NCBI RefSeq assembly: GCF_000802155.2
Contig: NZ_JQGJ02000028.1
Location: 1-45,220 of the forward strand
Reading direction: 5' to 3'
Origin: Pseudomonas frederiksbergensis
GTDB lineage: Bacteria > Pseudomonadota > Gammaproteobacteria > Pseudomonadales > Pseudomonadaceae
DNA length: 45,220 nucleotides
The notes under the pieces were generated by a model. That model was not told where the DNA came from. It made no database searches and was given only the letters and a program-made list of their open reading frames with translations. Position numbers and translations under genes: made by a program. Each line of letters starts with the position of its first letter. Position 1 is the stretch's first letter. Positions 33,995-42,700 of this stretch are shown piece by piece.

Positions 33995-34552
33995 ATGCAA
34001 GACGACGACTTTTCCCTGTTCAAAAGTGCGATCCAGGGCGTAAAACCAATCAAACACGATCGCGCCGAAACGGGCAAACCCAAGGCCGATCGCGCACAGA
34101 TCGCCAAGCTGCGCCAAGCCGCCACCGTACGCACCGACGCCACGACCGTGGACGGGTTGTCCGATCAGTTCGTCATCGACGTCGGCCCTGAAGACGAGTT
34201 GATGTGGGCGCGCGACGGCGTACAGGAAAGCCAGATGCGCAAGCTCAAGGTCGGCCAGTTTCCTTTCGAAGGCAGCCTCGACCTGCACGGCATGACCGTC
34301 GAAAAGGCCCGGGAGACCCTTTGGGCGTTCCTGGCCGAAGCCACCAGATTCGAAATCCGCTGTGTGCGCGTCACCCACGGCAAGGCCGTGCGACTGGACG
34401 GCAAGCGGCCGATGATCAAGAGCCACGTCAACACTTGGCTGCGCCAGCATCCGCAAGTGCTTGGCTTCACCTCCTGCCAGGCGAAACACGGCGGCGCTGG
34501 AGCGGTGTACGTGATGCTCAAGCGCACCATGATGGAAGGCCGCGACGAGTAA
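33995..34552 (+). CDS. Smr-domain protein (SmrB/YfcN-like endonuclease)
   Basis: A 185-residue protein with an N-terminal extension (MQDDDFSLFKSAIQGVKPIK) and a C-terminal Smr domain: LDLHGMTVEKARETLWAF, CVRVTHGKAVRLDG and QAKHGGAGAVYVML. DLHG and HGK are the nuclease-type motifs. E. coli SmrB, which has the same layout, cuts mRNA at collided ribosomes; a similar role here is likely but not shown. The loop motif reads THGKA where many members have HGxG. It precedes folE by 78 nt on the same strand. Confidence 0.88.
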   Translation: MQDDDFSLFKSAIQGVKPIKHDRAETGKPKADRAQIAKLRQAATVRTDATTVDGLSDQFVIDVGPEDELMWARDGVQESQMRKLKVGQFPFEGSLDLHGMTVEKARETLWAFLAEATRFEIRCVRVTHGKAVRLDGKRPMIKSHVNTWLRQHPQVLGFTSCQAKHGGAGAVYVMLKRTMMEGRDE

Positions 34553-34630
34553 CCCCTCGATTGCCGAGCTTGCAGCGCCGTGTCCGCCACCGTACCCTTG
34601 CCCTTTGCGTAAAATCCCACAGGTAGTTTC

Positions 34631-35176
34631 ATGTCTCTGGAACAGAATTACACCGCGATTCTCGGCCAACTGGGCGAGGACGTTTCCCGCGAGGGCCTGC
34701 TCGACACGCCCAAGCGCGCTGCCAAGGCCATGCAGTACCTTTGCCGCGGTTATGAACAGACCCTGGAAGAAGTCACCAACGGTGCCTTGTTCAGCTCCGA
34801 TAACAGCGAGATGGTGCTGGTCAAGGACATCGAGTTGTACTCGCTGTGCGAGCACCATTTGCTGCCTTTCATCGGCAAGGCCCATGTGGCCTACATCCCG
34901 AGCGGCAAGGTATTGGGCCTGTCGAAGGTTGCGCGCATCGTCGACATGTACGCCCGTCGCCTGCAGATCCAGGAAAACCTCAGCCGCCAGATCGCCGATG
35001 CGGTCCAGCAGGTGACCGGTGCCCTGGGCGTGGCGGTGGTGATCGAGGCCAAGCACATGTGCATGATGATGCGCGGTGTGGAAAAGCAGAATTCCTCGAT
35101 GATCACTTCGGTGATGCTCGGTGAGTTCCGCGAAAATGCGGCGACCCGCATGGAATTCCTCAGCCTCATCAAGTAA
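34631..35176 (+). CDS. folE: GTP cyclohydrolase I
   Basis: A 181-residue enzyme making dihydroneopterin triphosphate from GTP, the first step of folate synthesis. The zinc-binding CEHHLLPF (Cys73, His76) and the segment KHMCMMMRGVEKQNSSMITS with the second Cys are complete; GLSKVARIVDMYARRLQIQE is the conserved substrate-pocket region. Pseudomonas usually carries two such genes; the one in this neighbourhood is called folE2 in P. aeruginosa (still the canonical type I enzyme). AGGTAG precedes the ATG; a strong terminator follows. Confidence 0.96.
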   Translation: MSLEQNYTAILGQLGEDVSREGLLDTPKRAAKAMQYLCRGYEQTLEEVTNGALFSSDNSEMVLVKDIELYSLCEHHLLPFIGKAHVAYIPSGKVLGLSKVARIVDMYARRLQIQENLSRQIADAVQQVTGALGVAVVIEAKHMCMMMRGVEKQNSSMITSVMLGEFRENAATRMEFLSLIK

Positions 35177-35191
35177 GTCGTCCCCACGAAG

Positions 35192-35220
35192 AAAACCGGC
35201 ATTGATCGCCGGTTTTTTTT
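35192..35220 (+). terminator. Rho-independent terminator of folE
   Basis: Stem AAAACCGGC / GCCGGTTTT with a 7-nt loop and a continuing T run, 15 nt after the folE stop. Confidence 0.92.
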
Positions 35221-35278
35221 CGCCCATGAAAAATCAGGTAAGCTGCGCGCCCTCTTCTTCCCGCCGTGAGGCTATAAC

Positions 35279-35650
35279 GTGATCGTCAAAGCGCTTCGAG
35301 TTGGCCTGGGCCAGCTCATCATCTTCATCGACTTCATCACCCGCCCCGGCAAGAAACAGCGCCCGGCCCAAGCCCAGGCGCAAGTTGACCAGGCGGCTCG
35401 CGGGCTTACGCTGTATCAATTCCATGCCTGCCCGTTCTGCGTGAAGACTCGCCGTGCCCTGCGCCGCCTCAACGTGCCGGTGGCCTTACGCGATGCCAAG
35501 AACAACGAGCAGGATCGCCAGACACTGCTGGAACAAGGTGGCCGGATCAAGGTGCCGTGCCTGCGTATCGAGGAAAATGGCGAGACCACCTGGATGTATG
35601 AGTCCAAGGTGATCATTGATTACCTGGATAAGCGGTTTTCGGCGGTCTGA
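35279..35650 (+). CDS. Glutaredoxin-like protein with N-terminal hydrophobic segment
   Basis: A 123-residue protein with a glutaredoxin/GST-N thioredoxin fold from about residue 42 (GLTLYQFHACPFCVKTRRAL). The redox pair is CPFC (Cys51, Cys54); the later IKVPCLRIEENGETTWMYES carries the cis-Pro and glutathione-contacting region. The N-terminus has a hydrophobic stretch (LGQLIIFIDFI) that could be a membrane anchor, then a basic linker. It starts at a GTG with GAGG upstream. Disulfide or glutathione-linked redox function is likely; the partner is unknown. Confidence 0.85.
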   Translation: MIVKALRVGLGQLIIFIDFITRPGKKQRPAQAQAQVDQAARGLTLYQFHACPFCVKTRRALRRLNVPVALRDAKNNEQDRQTLLEQGGRIKVPCLRIEENGETTWMYESKVIIDYLDKRFSAV

Positions 35651-35670
35651 GGATTTGTGCTGGGGTTGAT

Positions 35671-35743
35671 GGCCCTTCGCGAGCAGGCTCGCTTCCCACA
35701 TGGAAATGCAATCTTCCTGTGGGAGCCTGCTCGCGAAGCGGCC
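35671..35743. repeat. Paired inverted REP elements (BIME-like)
   Basis: Two facing copies: the left ends in GCTTCCCACA and the right begins TGTGGGAGCC; each contains CGCGAGCAGG or its complement. Together they make an imperfect hairpin of ~73 bases between the convergent glutaredoxin and aminotransferase genes. Confidence 0.9.
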
Positions 35744-35761
35744 AGAGCAATCACTCCAACG

Positions 35762-36928
35762 TCAAGCCGCCTTCGCGGCCAAAGCCTCCCGCACCACCCC
35801 CGCCAAGCGCTTCAAACCTTCATCCAGCCGCGCCGGATCGATGTGGCTGAAGTTCAGGCGCAAATGCCCAGGATGCGTGTCCGGCTCTGGAAAGAATGGC
35901 TCACCCGGCATGAACGCCACGTCCGCCTCCAGCGCCTTGGCGAGCAAGGTCCGGGTGTCCAGCGGTTGCTTGAGCGTCAGCCAGAAAAACAATCCGCCCT
36001 GCGGCATGTTCCAGTCGGCAATGTCGGCAAAATGCCTGTGTAGCGCAGCCTGGAACCGATCGCGCCGATCCCGATAGAAATTCCTGAGTTCATGCATATG
36101 GTTGCGGTACTGCTCGGTGCCGATCCATTGCAGCGCCTGCCATTGGCCGATGCGATTGGTATGCAGGTCCGCCGATTGCTTGAGCCGCAGCAGATGCGGG
36201 AACAGGTCCGGACTGGCGATCAGATACCCGACCCGCAGGCCCGGCAACAGGGTTTTCGACACGGTGCCGGTGTAGATCCAGCTGGCCTTCTTCAGGCGAC
36301 TGGCGATAGGTGTGGCGCTGCCGCCGTCGAAGGTCAGTTCGCGGTAGGGCTCGTCTTCGACCAGCGTCACGCCGAATTCATCCAAAAGCGCCGCCACTGC
36401 GTCGCGCTTGGCCTCGCTGTAGCGAACTGCCGAAGGGTTCTGGAACGTTGGGATCAGGTAGATGAACGCCGGGCGATGGCGCTCCAACCGGGCGCGCAAC
36501 TGCTCCAGGTCCGGGCCGTCCGTCTCAAGGGGCACGGTGATGCAGTCAGCGCCGAACAGTTGGAAAATCTGCAGGGCCGCGAGATAAGTCGGCGCTTCGA
36601 GCATGACCTCGGTGCCGACGTCGATGTGCAACTTGGCCGCCAGATCGAGGGTTTGCTGGGAACCGCTGACCACCAGCACCTGGTTAGCCTCACAGGCCAG
36701 GCCCAACGATCGCGCCTGTGCGGCCAGTGCTTCGCGCAAGGCCGGCTCACCTTCGCTCATGCCGTATTGGCCCATGGACAGCGGCATTGCCTCCCACTCC
36801 ACCTTTGGCAGCATGGCCTCCGCCGGCAGGCCACCGGCGAACGACATCACTTCCGGGCGCTGCGCCGCGGCGAGGATTTCTCGAATCAAAGAACTTTTGA
36901 GGCGCGAGACACGTTCGGAAAAAGCCAT
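35762..36928 (-). CDS. PLP-dependent class I/II aminotransferase
   Basis: A 388-residue fold-type I aminotransferase resembling the 2-aminoadipate/MocR-like group. Segments: VMSFAGGLPAEAMLP at the start, YGMSEGEPALREALA, VVSGSQQTLDLAAKL, the PLP-contacting TFQNPSAVRYS, LVEDEPYRELTFDGG, and the Schiff-base lysine in GTVSKTLLPGLRVGY. The substrate is not evident. The ATG at 36928 fits the family; the frame stays open upstream antisense to the MarR gene and is ignored. It is divergent from a MarR-family gene with two matching inverted repeats between, so it is very likely that regulator's target. Confidence 0.88.
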   Translation of the reverse strand: MAFSERVSRLKSSLIREILAAAQRPEVMSFAGGLPAEAMLPKVEWEAMPLSMGQYGMSEGEPALREALAAQARSLGLACEANQVLVVSGSQQTLDLAAKLHIDVGTEVMLEAPTYLAALQIFQLFGADCITVPLETDGPDLEQLRARLERHRPAFIYLIPTFQNPSAVRYSEAKRDAVAALLDEFGVTLVEDEPYRELTFDGGSATPIASRLKKASWIYTGTVSKTLLPGLRVGYLIASPDLFPHLLRLKQSADLHTNRIGQWQALQWIGTEQYRNHMHELRNFYRDRRDRFQAALHRHFADIADWNMPQGGLFFWLTLKQPLDTRTLLAKALEADVAFMPGEPFFPEPDTHPGHLRLNFSHIDPARLDEGLKRLAGVVREALAAKAA

Positions 36929-36961
36929 GGGGTCACCTGTAGCGAGGCGTTGGAGAAATAA

Positions 36962-36976
36962 GTCAAACTGCTTGAC
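36962..36976. promoter_or_regulatory. MarR operator candidate, site 1
   Basis: GTCAAACTGCTTGAC, an inverted repeat of GTCAA/TTGAC with a 5-nt spacer, 34 nt upstream of the aminotransferase start codon. It matches site 2 (37004-37018) in both arms and in the GC before TTGAC. Confidence 0.65.
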
Positions 36977-37003
36977 TGAAACTACTCCGTCATCTCTGGA
37001 AAC

Positions 37004-37018
37004 GTCAATATGCTTGAC
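37004..37018. promoter_or_regulatory. MarR operator candidate, site 2
   Basis: GTCAATATGCTTGAC, same arms as site 1, 42 bp downstream (four helical turns). It covers the annotated ATG of the MarR gene itself (37010-37012). Confidence 0.65.
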
Positions 37019-37447
37019 CTTAAAAACCCGACATCCCAACAGATGGCCATGGAAGCGTTCTTCTTTGGTTACCAGGCGTTTACCGCCAAGGCGGATGAAA
37101 TGCTCGAACGCCGTGGCTTGAGCCGAGTGCACCAGCGCATCGTTTTTTTCATTGCCCGCTACCCATCCTTGAGCGTAAAGGAGCTTCTGGCGTTGCTGGG
37201 TGTGACAAAACAAGCGCTGAACATGCCGTTGAGGCAATTGATGGAGATGCACCTGGTCAACAGCGTCGCATCCGAGACCGACAAGCGTAAGCGGCTGTTG
37301 GCATTGACCGACGAGGGCCAGCGATTTGAACAGGCACTGCGCCGTGAACAGGTGAAATTGCTGGAGCGGGTGTTTGCCGAGGCTGGGGAAGCGGCGGTGG
37401 ATGGCTGGCTGGCGGTGAACCAGGCGCTCGGGAAATCTGGGGACTGA
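37010..37447 (+). CDS. MarR-family transcriptional regulator
   Basis: A 145-residue regulator with a winged helix: RGLSRVHQRIVFFIARYPSL, then the recognition region LGVTKQALNMPLRQLMEMHL and the wing SETDKRKRLLALTDEG. The C-terminal helices form the dimer interface. Divergent from an aminotransferase gene; the two share an 81-bp region with two GTCAA-N5-TTGAC repeats, fitting autoregulation. The start is uncertain: the ATG at 37010 is weakly supported by GGAAA and lies within a putative operator; ATGs at 37043 or 37049 would give a protein 11 or 13 residues shorter. Confidence 0.9.
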   Translation: MLDLKNPTSQQMAMEAFFFGYQAFTAKADEMLERRGLSRVHQRIVFFIARYPSLSVKELLALLGVTKQALNMPLRQLMEMHLVNSVASETDKRKRLLALTDEGQRFEQALRREQVKLLERVFAEAGEAAVDGWLAVNQALGKSGD

Positions 37448-37512
37448 AGCCTCCCGCGCTGGCGATATAGCCCTATCGCCAAATTTTTCGTCGACAATAC
37501 AGAAAACATTAT

Positions 37513-37540
37513 TTGCTTTATTTGTATACAAAAGCATAAT
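37513..37540 (+). promoter_or_regulatory. Candidate promoter with TTTGTATACAAA operator in its spacer
   Basis: TTGCTT (37513-37518) and CATAAT (37535-37540) are 16 nt apart. The 12-bp perfect palindrome TTTGTATACAAA (37521-37532) fills the spacer and has the same core as the two sites at gcl. A protein bound here would exclude RNA polymerase. Confidence 0.55.
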
Positions 37541-37670
37541 TCGCTTCGTGCGAGTTCCTGACCAACAGGTCAACAACTACGCCAGCCTTACCTGCCTCAA
37601 AGCCTCGCCACCACCCTCAGGGGGCGTGCGGTGCCGGAAATAACAATAAAACTCTTGAGGAGTACTCGCT

Positions 37671-39020
37671 GTGGAAAGCCGCAAACCCGAAGCCCAGACC
37701 TTGGATCTTTCGCCGCCGTCACGCAATGGCTGGCTGGAGCGTATCTTCAAACTCAGCTTGCATGGCACCACGGTGAAGACCGAGTTGATTGCCGGCCTGA
37801 CGACGTTCATCACCATGGCCTACATCATTTTCGTCAACCCCAACATCATGGCCGACGCAGGTATCGATCATGGCGCCGCGTTCGTCGCCACCTGCATCGC
37901 CGCAGCGCTGGGTTGCCTGTTGATGGGCCTCTATGCGAATTGGCCGGTGGGCCTGGCGCCGGGCATGGGTTTGAACGCCTTCTTCACCTATACCGTGGTC
38001 GGCACCATGGGCTACAACTGGGAAACCGCCCTGGGCGCCGTGTTTGTTTCCGGCGTGCTGTTCATGGTGCTGACCTTGTCGCGGGTGCGTGAATGGCTGC
38101 TCAACAGTATTCCGGTGAGCCTTCGCTACGCCATGGGCGCGGGGGTCGGGCTGTTTCTCGGGCTGATCGGCCTGAAGACTGCCGGCATCATCGTCGACAG
38201 CCCCGCCACGTTGATCAAGCTGGGCTCGCTCCATGAACCAGGACCGCTGCTGGCTGCCGTGTGTTTCCTGATGATCGCCGTGCTGAGCTACCACCGCGTA
38301 TTTGGTGCGATCCTCATCAGCATCATTGCCGTGACGCTGGCCGGCTGGGGCCTGGGGCTGGTGCACTACAACGGCGTCATGTCCGCGCCGCCAAGCCTGG
38401 CACCGACCTGGATGGCCATGGATGTGGCCGGCGTGTTCAACGTCAGCATGATCAGCGTGGTGCTGGCGTTTCTGTTTGTGCACATGTTCGACACCGCCGG
38501 CACCTTGATGGGCGTCGCCCAGCGCGCCGGCCTGGTCAAACCCGACGGCAAGATCGAAAACCTGTCCAAGGCGCTGAAGGCCGACAGTGCTTCCAGCGTC
38601 TTCGGCGCCATGGTCGGCGTGCCGCCCGTGACCAGCTACGTGGAAAGCGCCGCCGGTGTCGCGGCCGGTGGCCGCACGGGGCTTACCGCCGTGACAGTCG
38701 GTGTGCTATTTATTGCCGCCATGTTCTTCGCACCGCTGGCCGGGATGATCCCGGCCTACGCCACCGCGGGCGCCTTGATCTATGTGGCCATGCTGATGAT
38801 GGGCGGCATGGCCCACATAGAATGGGACGAAGCGACCGACAGCATTCCGGCGATCGTCACCGCAATCATGATGCCCTTGACCTTCTCGGTCGCCGATGGC
38901 ATCGCCCTGGGCTTCATCACCTATGTCGTGCTCAAGGCCGGCACCGGTAAACACAAGGAAATTTCCGTCAGCCTGTGGGTGCTCTGCGCGATCTTCATCG
39001 CCAAGTTCATCTTCTTGTAA
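37671..39020 (+). CDS. NCS2/AzgA-type purine (adenine/guanine/hypoxanthine) permease
   Basis: A 449-residue membrane transporter of the AzgA-like branch of nucleobase:cation symporter-2. Diagnostic segments are ITMAYIIFVNPNIMADAG, VGLAPGMGLNAFFTYTVV, VHMFDTAGTLMGVAQRAG and VTSYVESAAGVAAGGRTGLT. Family members such as E. coli AdeP/GhxP import adenine or guanine/hypoxanthine; which one applies here is not evident. It starts at a GTG with GAGGAG 8 nt upstream, after a ~130-nt leader in which I see no purine riboswitch. The operator shared with gcl suggests induction with purine catabolism. A terminator follows. Confidence 0.92.
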   Translation: MESRKPEAQTLDLSPPSRNGWLERIFKLSLHGTTVKTELIAGLTTFITMAYIIFVNPNIMADAGIDHGAAFVATCIAAALGCLLMGLYANWPVGLAPGMGLNAFFTYTVVGTMGYNWETALGAVFVSGVLFMVLTLSRVREWLLNSIPVSLRYAMGAGVGLFLGLIGLKTAGIIVDSPATLIKLGSLHEPGPLLAAVCFLMIAVLSYHRVFGAILISIIAVTLAGWGLGLVHYNGVMSAPPSLAPTWMAMDVAGVFNVSMISVVLAFLFVHMFDTAGTLMGVAQRAGLVKPDGKIENLSKALKADSASSVFGAMVGVPPVTSYVESAAGVAAGGRTGLTAVTVGVLFIAAMFFAPLAGMIPAYATAGALIYVAMLMMGGMAHIEWDEATDSIPAIVTAIMMPLTFSVADGIALGFITYVVLKAGTGKHKEISVSLWVLCAIFIAKFIFL

Positions 39021-39038
39021 GCGGCACATGCCTTACCC

Positions 39039-39064
39039 GCCTCACCCCGTTGGGTGGGGCTTTT
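39039..39064 (+). terminator. Rho-independent terminator after the purine permease
   Basis: Stem GCCTCACCC / GGGTGGGGC (one T-G pair), loop CGTT, followed by TTTT, 18 nt after the permease stop codon. Confidence 0.85.
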
Positions 39065-39083
39065 GTACATCAGGAGCAAAGCA

Positions 39084-39713
39084 ATGAATCTGGAAACCTG
39101 GTTGTTGTTCAGCGGTGCCGCCTTGGTGGTGATACTCATCCCAGGCCCGTTATCGTTGCTGATGATCAGCAACAGCCTGAACTACGGCCTGCGACGCGCC
39201 TATCCGGCGTTCCTGGGTGGAGTCATCGCCTCGATCTGCCTGTTGAGCGCCTCGGCTCTGGGGCTGGGGGCACTATTGCTGGCCTCCGAACAACTGTTCA
39301 GCGCGCTGAAGATTGTCGGCGCGCTGTACCTGTTCTACCTCGCCTGGCAGAGCTGGCAGCAATCGCGCCAGCCATCCGAGGGCGCCGAAGTGCCGCAGGC
39401 TGCCGCGGTTCCTCGTTTCCGTGCGCTGTTTGGCCGGGCATTCGTGTTGGGGGCGAGCAATCCGAAAGACATCCTGTTCTTTGCCGCATTCCTGCCGCAG
39501 TTCCTCAGCGCCGAACAGCCCTTCCTGCCACAGTTGCTGATCATGATCGCCACCTGGACGGTGCTCGATCTGGGTTGCAAAGTCATGTACGGGCTCAGCG
39601 CCCACGGAGCGGCACGCTACTTGCGCAGCGGCAAGGGGCAAAGCTGGTTCAACCGCATCAGCGCCGGGCTGTTTGGCAGCGCCGGCGCGGCCTCTCTCCT
39701 GTCCAACCATTAA
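39084..39713 (+). CDS. LysE/RhtB-family amino-acid exporter
   Basis: A 209-residue membrane protein of the LysE superfamily, which exports amino acids or related small molecules. The N-terminal signature is ALVVILIPGPLSLLMISNSL followed by YGLRRAYPAFLGGVIAS; later features are FGRAFVLGASNPKDILFFAAFLPQF and ISAGLFGSAGAASLL. About six helices. The ATG at 39084 has AGGAG 7 nt upstream. The substrate is unknown. The terminator in front implies its own promoter or read-through. Confidence 0.9.
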   Translation: MNLETWLLFSGAALVVILIPGPLSLLMISNSLNYGLRRAYPAFLGGVIASICLLSASALGLGALLLASEQLFSALKIVGALYLFYLAWQSWQQSRQPSEGAEVPQAAAVPRFRALFGRAFVLGASNPKDILFFAAFLPQFLSAEQPFLPQLLIMIATWTVLDLGCKVMYGLSAHGAARYLRSGKGQSWFNRISAGLFGSAGAASLLSNH

Positions 39714-39744
39714 GCTTGCACTCGAACCGTCTTATGGCCTGGCC

Positions 39745-42700
39745 ATGGAAGGCTGGGAAAACATATCGCAACACCCCTTCGATATACATGTTCAGGAAAC
39801 TCGTTGGATATTAGGGTTTTCCACTCGAACATGGATGTTCCGAATGCTTGAAAATCCCCCTCGTCCCTCGCCGGACGATCTTGCCGTGGTGGTTACCGAT
39901 ATTGGCGATCGCGCCAACGAACGGACCGCCAGCACCCTGGACTTTGGCCTGGCCGATGATGTGCCGGCTGATCGAGAACGAAAACGCAGGCGTGCCCAAC
40001 TGGCCGTCGTGGACGAGTTATATGGCCCACTGAATATCGCTTCCTTGACCGTGACCCGCTCCGCCTTGGATGCGTTGGGCGCAACGATTGATGGACAGCC
40101 CCTGAACGGCCAGAACACCTTCTTGCGTATACCCAATCGATTCTTCGTCAACTCGCTGCAGTTCAGCGCGGACGCTATCGAAGCGCAGATAAGATCGATC
40201 GTCGATCCCGAAGATTACCGATTGACGACATTGCTGTTCGAACTGGCCTGCCAACGACCTCTCGCCGCCCCTCCCCTGCTGATTCAAACCGCCGATAAGC
40301 CTGCCCCGGCTAGCCTTCAAGGAAAACTGGATAAAATCCTGAGCTACGCCCAAAAGCTCAACATCCCCCAGGCCCTCCAACACACCACACTGGCCTGGGC
40401 CAACAAGGCCAAGAGCACAACCATGTCCCACACAGGCCTGGGGCTGCAGGCCTTTGGTGTCTACAGTGGTTTGCGAGGGCTGCAGGACGCTATCAAGAAC
40501 AAGGACGACTACAACGTTGTCTTCAACAGCATCAGTCTCTCCGCGGAAATGACATCGATCGCCGTCGAAGACGCCGTCGTCAGGCAAGCCACGCGCATGT
40601 TCACGGCCGCTCAAGGCGCCGCCAAGGATTTCGCCCAGACACAATTGGCTTTGCGACTGCGCCGTGGCGCCGGGCTGATTGCCAGCGCACTGACGCTTCC
40701 GATCGACATTGTCAGCGCAGTCGACGCCTTCAAGGCGGCAGCTAAAAGCACCGGCAGGCAAGCGACGGACCATTACGTCAGCGCAGCCCTGAGCATCACC
40801 AGCGCGGTGATGACCGTGGGCATAGGCGTAGCAGCGTTGGCCGGCTTTTCCGCCGCCGGCCCAGTCGGCCTGGTGGCCGGCCTCGCCCTCGCGGTCGGGT
40901 CGCAGATCTGGGGGGCCGTCCGCCAAGTCGAAGAGATCGACGAGTACATCGAACTCACTGCCTATGAGCGCCTTCGCACCGGTTGGCTCGCGTTCTGGCT
41001 TCTGGAACCGGACCAGGAAATCCAGAACCGCTACATCATTGCCAAAGCCACCACCGAACACACTAAACAGCTCCAAGCCGAAGCGGCTCTCCTGTTGAAG
41101 GGACCACTGAAGGACACCACCGAAGCCATCGTGAACGGCGCGTTCCATGTAGAACTAGAAGAGGTGACTTTCAATTCAACCTCGTGGCTGACCGGTGAAA
41201 AATATCTCGAACACCATCAGCGACCGAAGATTCTAGACGGCGACGATACGGTCGATGCTCGTAATGGCGTCAATATCGATACGCCCGGGGCCACGATCGG
41301 CGCATCGGCCATGCATAAAAATGTCCACTGGAATATCGGCGACGGCAACGACACCATCCTGGGCGTCGAAAAAAAGCAGAACACCTTTCGCTACGGCAAC
41401 GGCATCAAACACCTGAGCGGTGGTGAAAAAGACGATGTGTTCATGTTTGAAGGAACCAACGCGCTTCCCAACAAGCTGGAGGATAGTGTCGGACCCAGCT
41501 CGCTGGATGGCGGGCAAGGTAGCGACACACTCATCCTGGCGGGCCGGCCCGAAGGTCATCAGCTATCGAAACGGGGATACCGTGTCGATCTCGCTGGCGA
41601 CCAGGTGTTCATTATCAAAGCCGACAACACAGAGCATCTCCAGACCGTACTGAAGAGTATCGAGAACATCGAGATCCACGAAGGTGGCACAAATATCATC
41701 AAGGGCACGGATGCCGCCAATATCATCAGGTCCCAGGGCCATGACAGCATCGAAGCGGGTGGCGGCGATGACAGCATTTATCTCCTGGGTGCAAATAACC
41801 TTGAGGCCGATGGCGGCCCCGGAAACGATTCATACGTCATTGCTCATAAACCCGGCTGCATAACCCTGAAGGAAGACGGACTGGATAGCAGCATTGTCCT
41901 GCTGAACTGGAGGGCAGATTTGATTGAACACTGGCAGGTCACGGGACATGACCTGACCATTGCCTCGGTTTTCGATTCGAATGATATGGATGCTCGTCAC
42001 GTCGTCATCAGGGATGTGTATAAAACTGTTGGGCATCGCCGGCACCTCAACAACAAAAAGCTGATTTTCCTGACAAAAGAGGGTTACCAGCTCGCGCCAG
42101 ACTTGCCTGACGTACTGGAAGGGAACGCTTCTTACAAGGCCAGCATTGTTGTAACCAAGCAAGGCACCCCCAGGAACCCTTCCATCTTGCTGGATAAAGG
42201 GACATCGATAGTTCCTCGCGACAAAGACAGCGATTACTTTTTTTCGCGCTTTGTCGGCGAAACCACAGTGGACATCAAACAACCTAGCCCCTACGCCACG
42301 ACGCTCCATGTGGACTATTCAAGCGCCGAACTGACGCAAATCGAAGCCCACTACACTATCCATCTAACGAAGGACGGCGATCTCGACACCCTCCGGTATG
42401 GGAAGTGTGACCTGACGTTGCACTTCGGCAACAGTCGAGTACACATTGCGAACCTGGCAAGCTCCGATGAACGTTACACCGCCAGGGTGGCCGACCGGCG
42501 CTTGTATTCCAAGCTGAGGTTGCAACACGTTTTCATACTGGTCATGCAGGATGGAAAGTCCTATAGGCTTGCTCCCGCCTCTCCCGCCCCCGCGGTTTTC
42601 CTGGACCGCAAAATCACCAAAGCAGCCCCACTGGCCTGGACATCTGACCTGCCATTGCCACTCCCACCGACAAAGCACACCTACGCCTTCCGCCTTCCAA

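Noticed and set aside
36929..37576. Upstream extension of the aminotransferase frame to ~604 residues
   Set aside because: It runs antisense through the MarR gene and its operators; the family start is at 36928.
37541..37670. Possible purine riboswitch before the purine permease
   Set aside because: I see no purine-aptamer junction or loop sequences; the palindromic operator explains control better.
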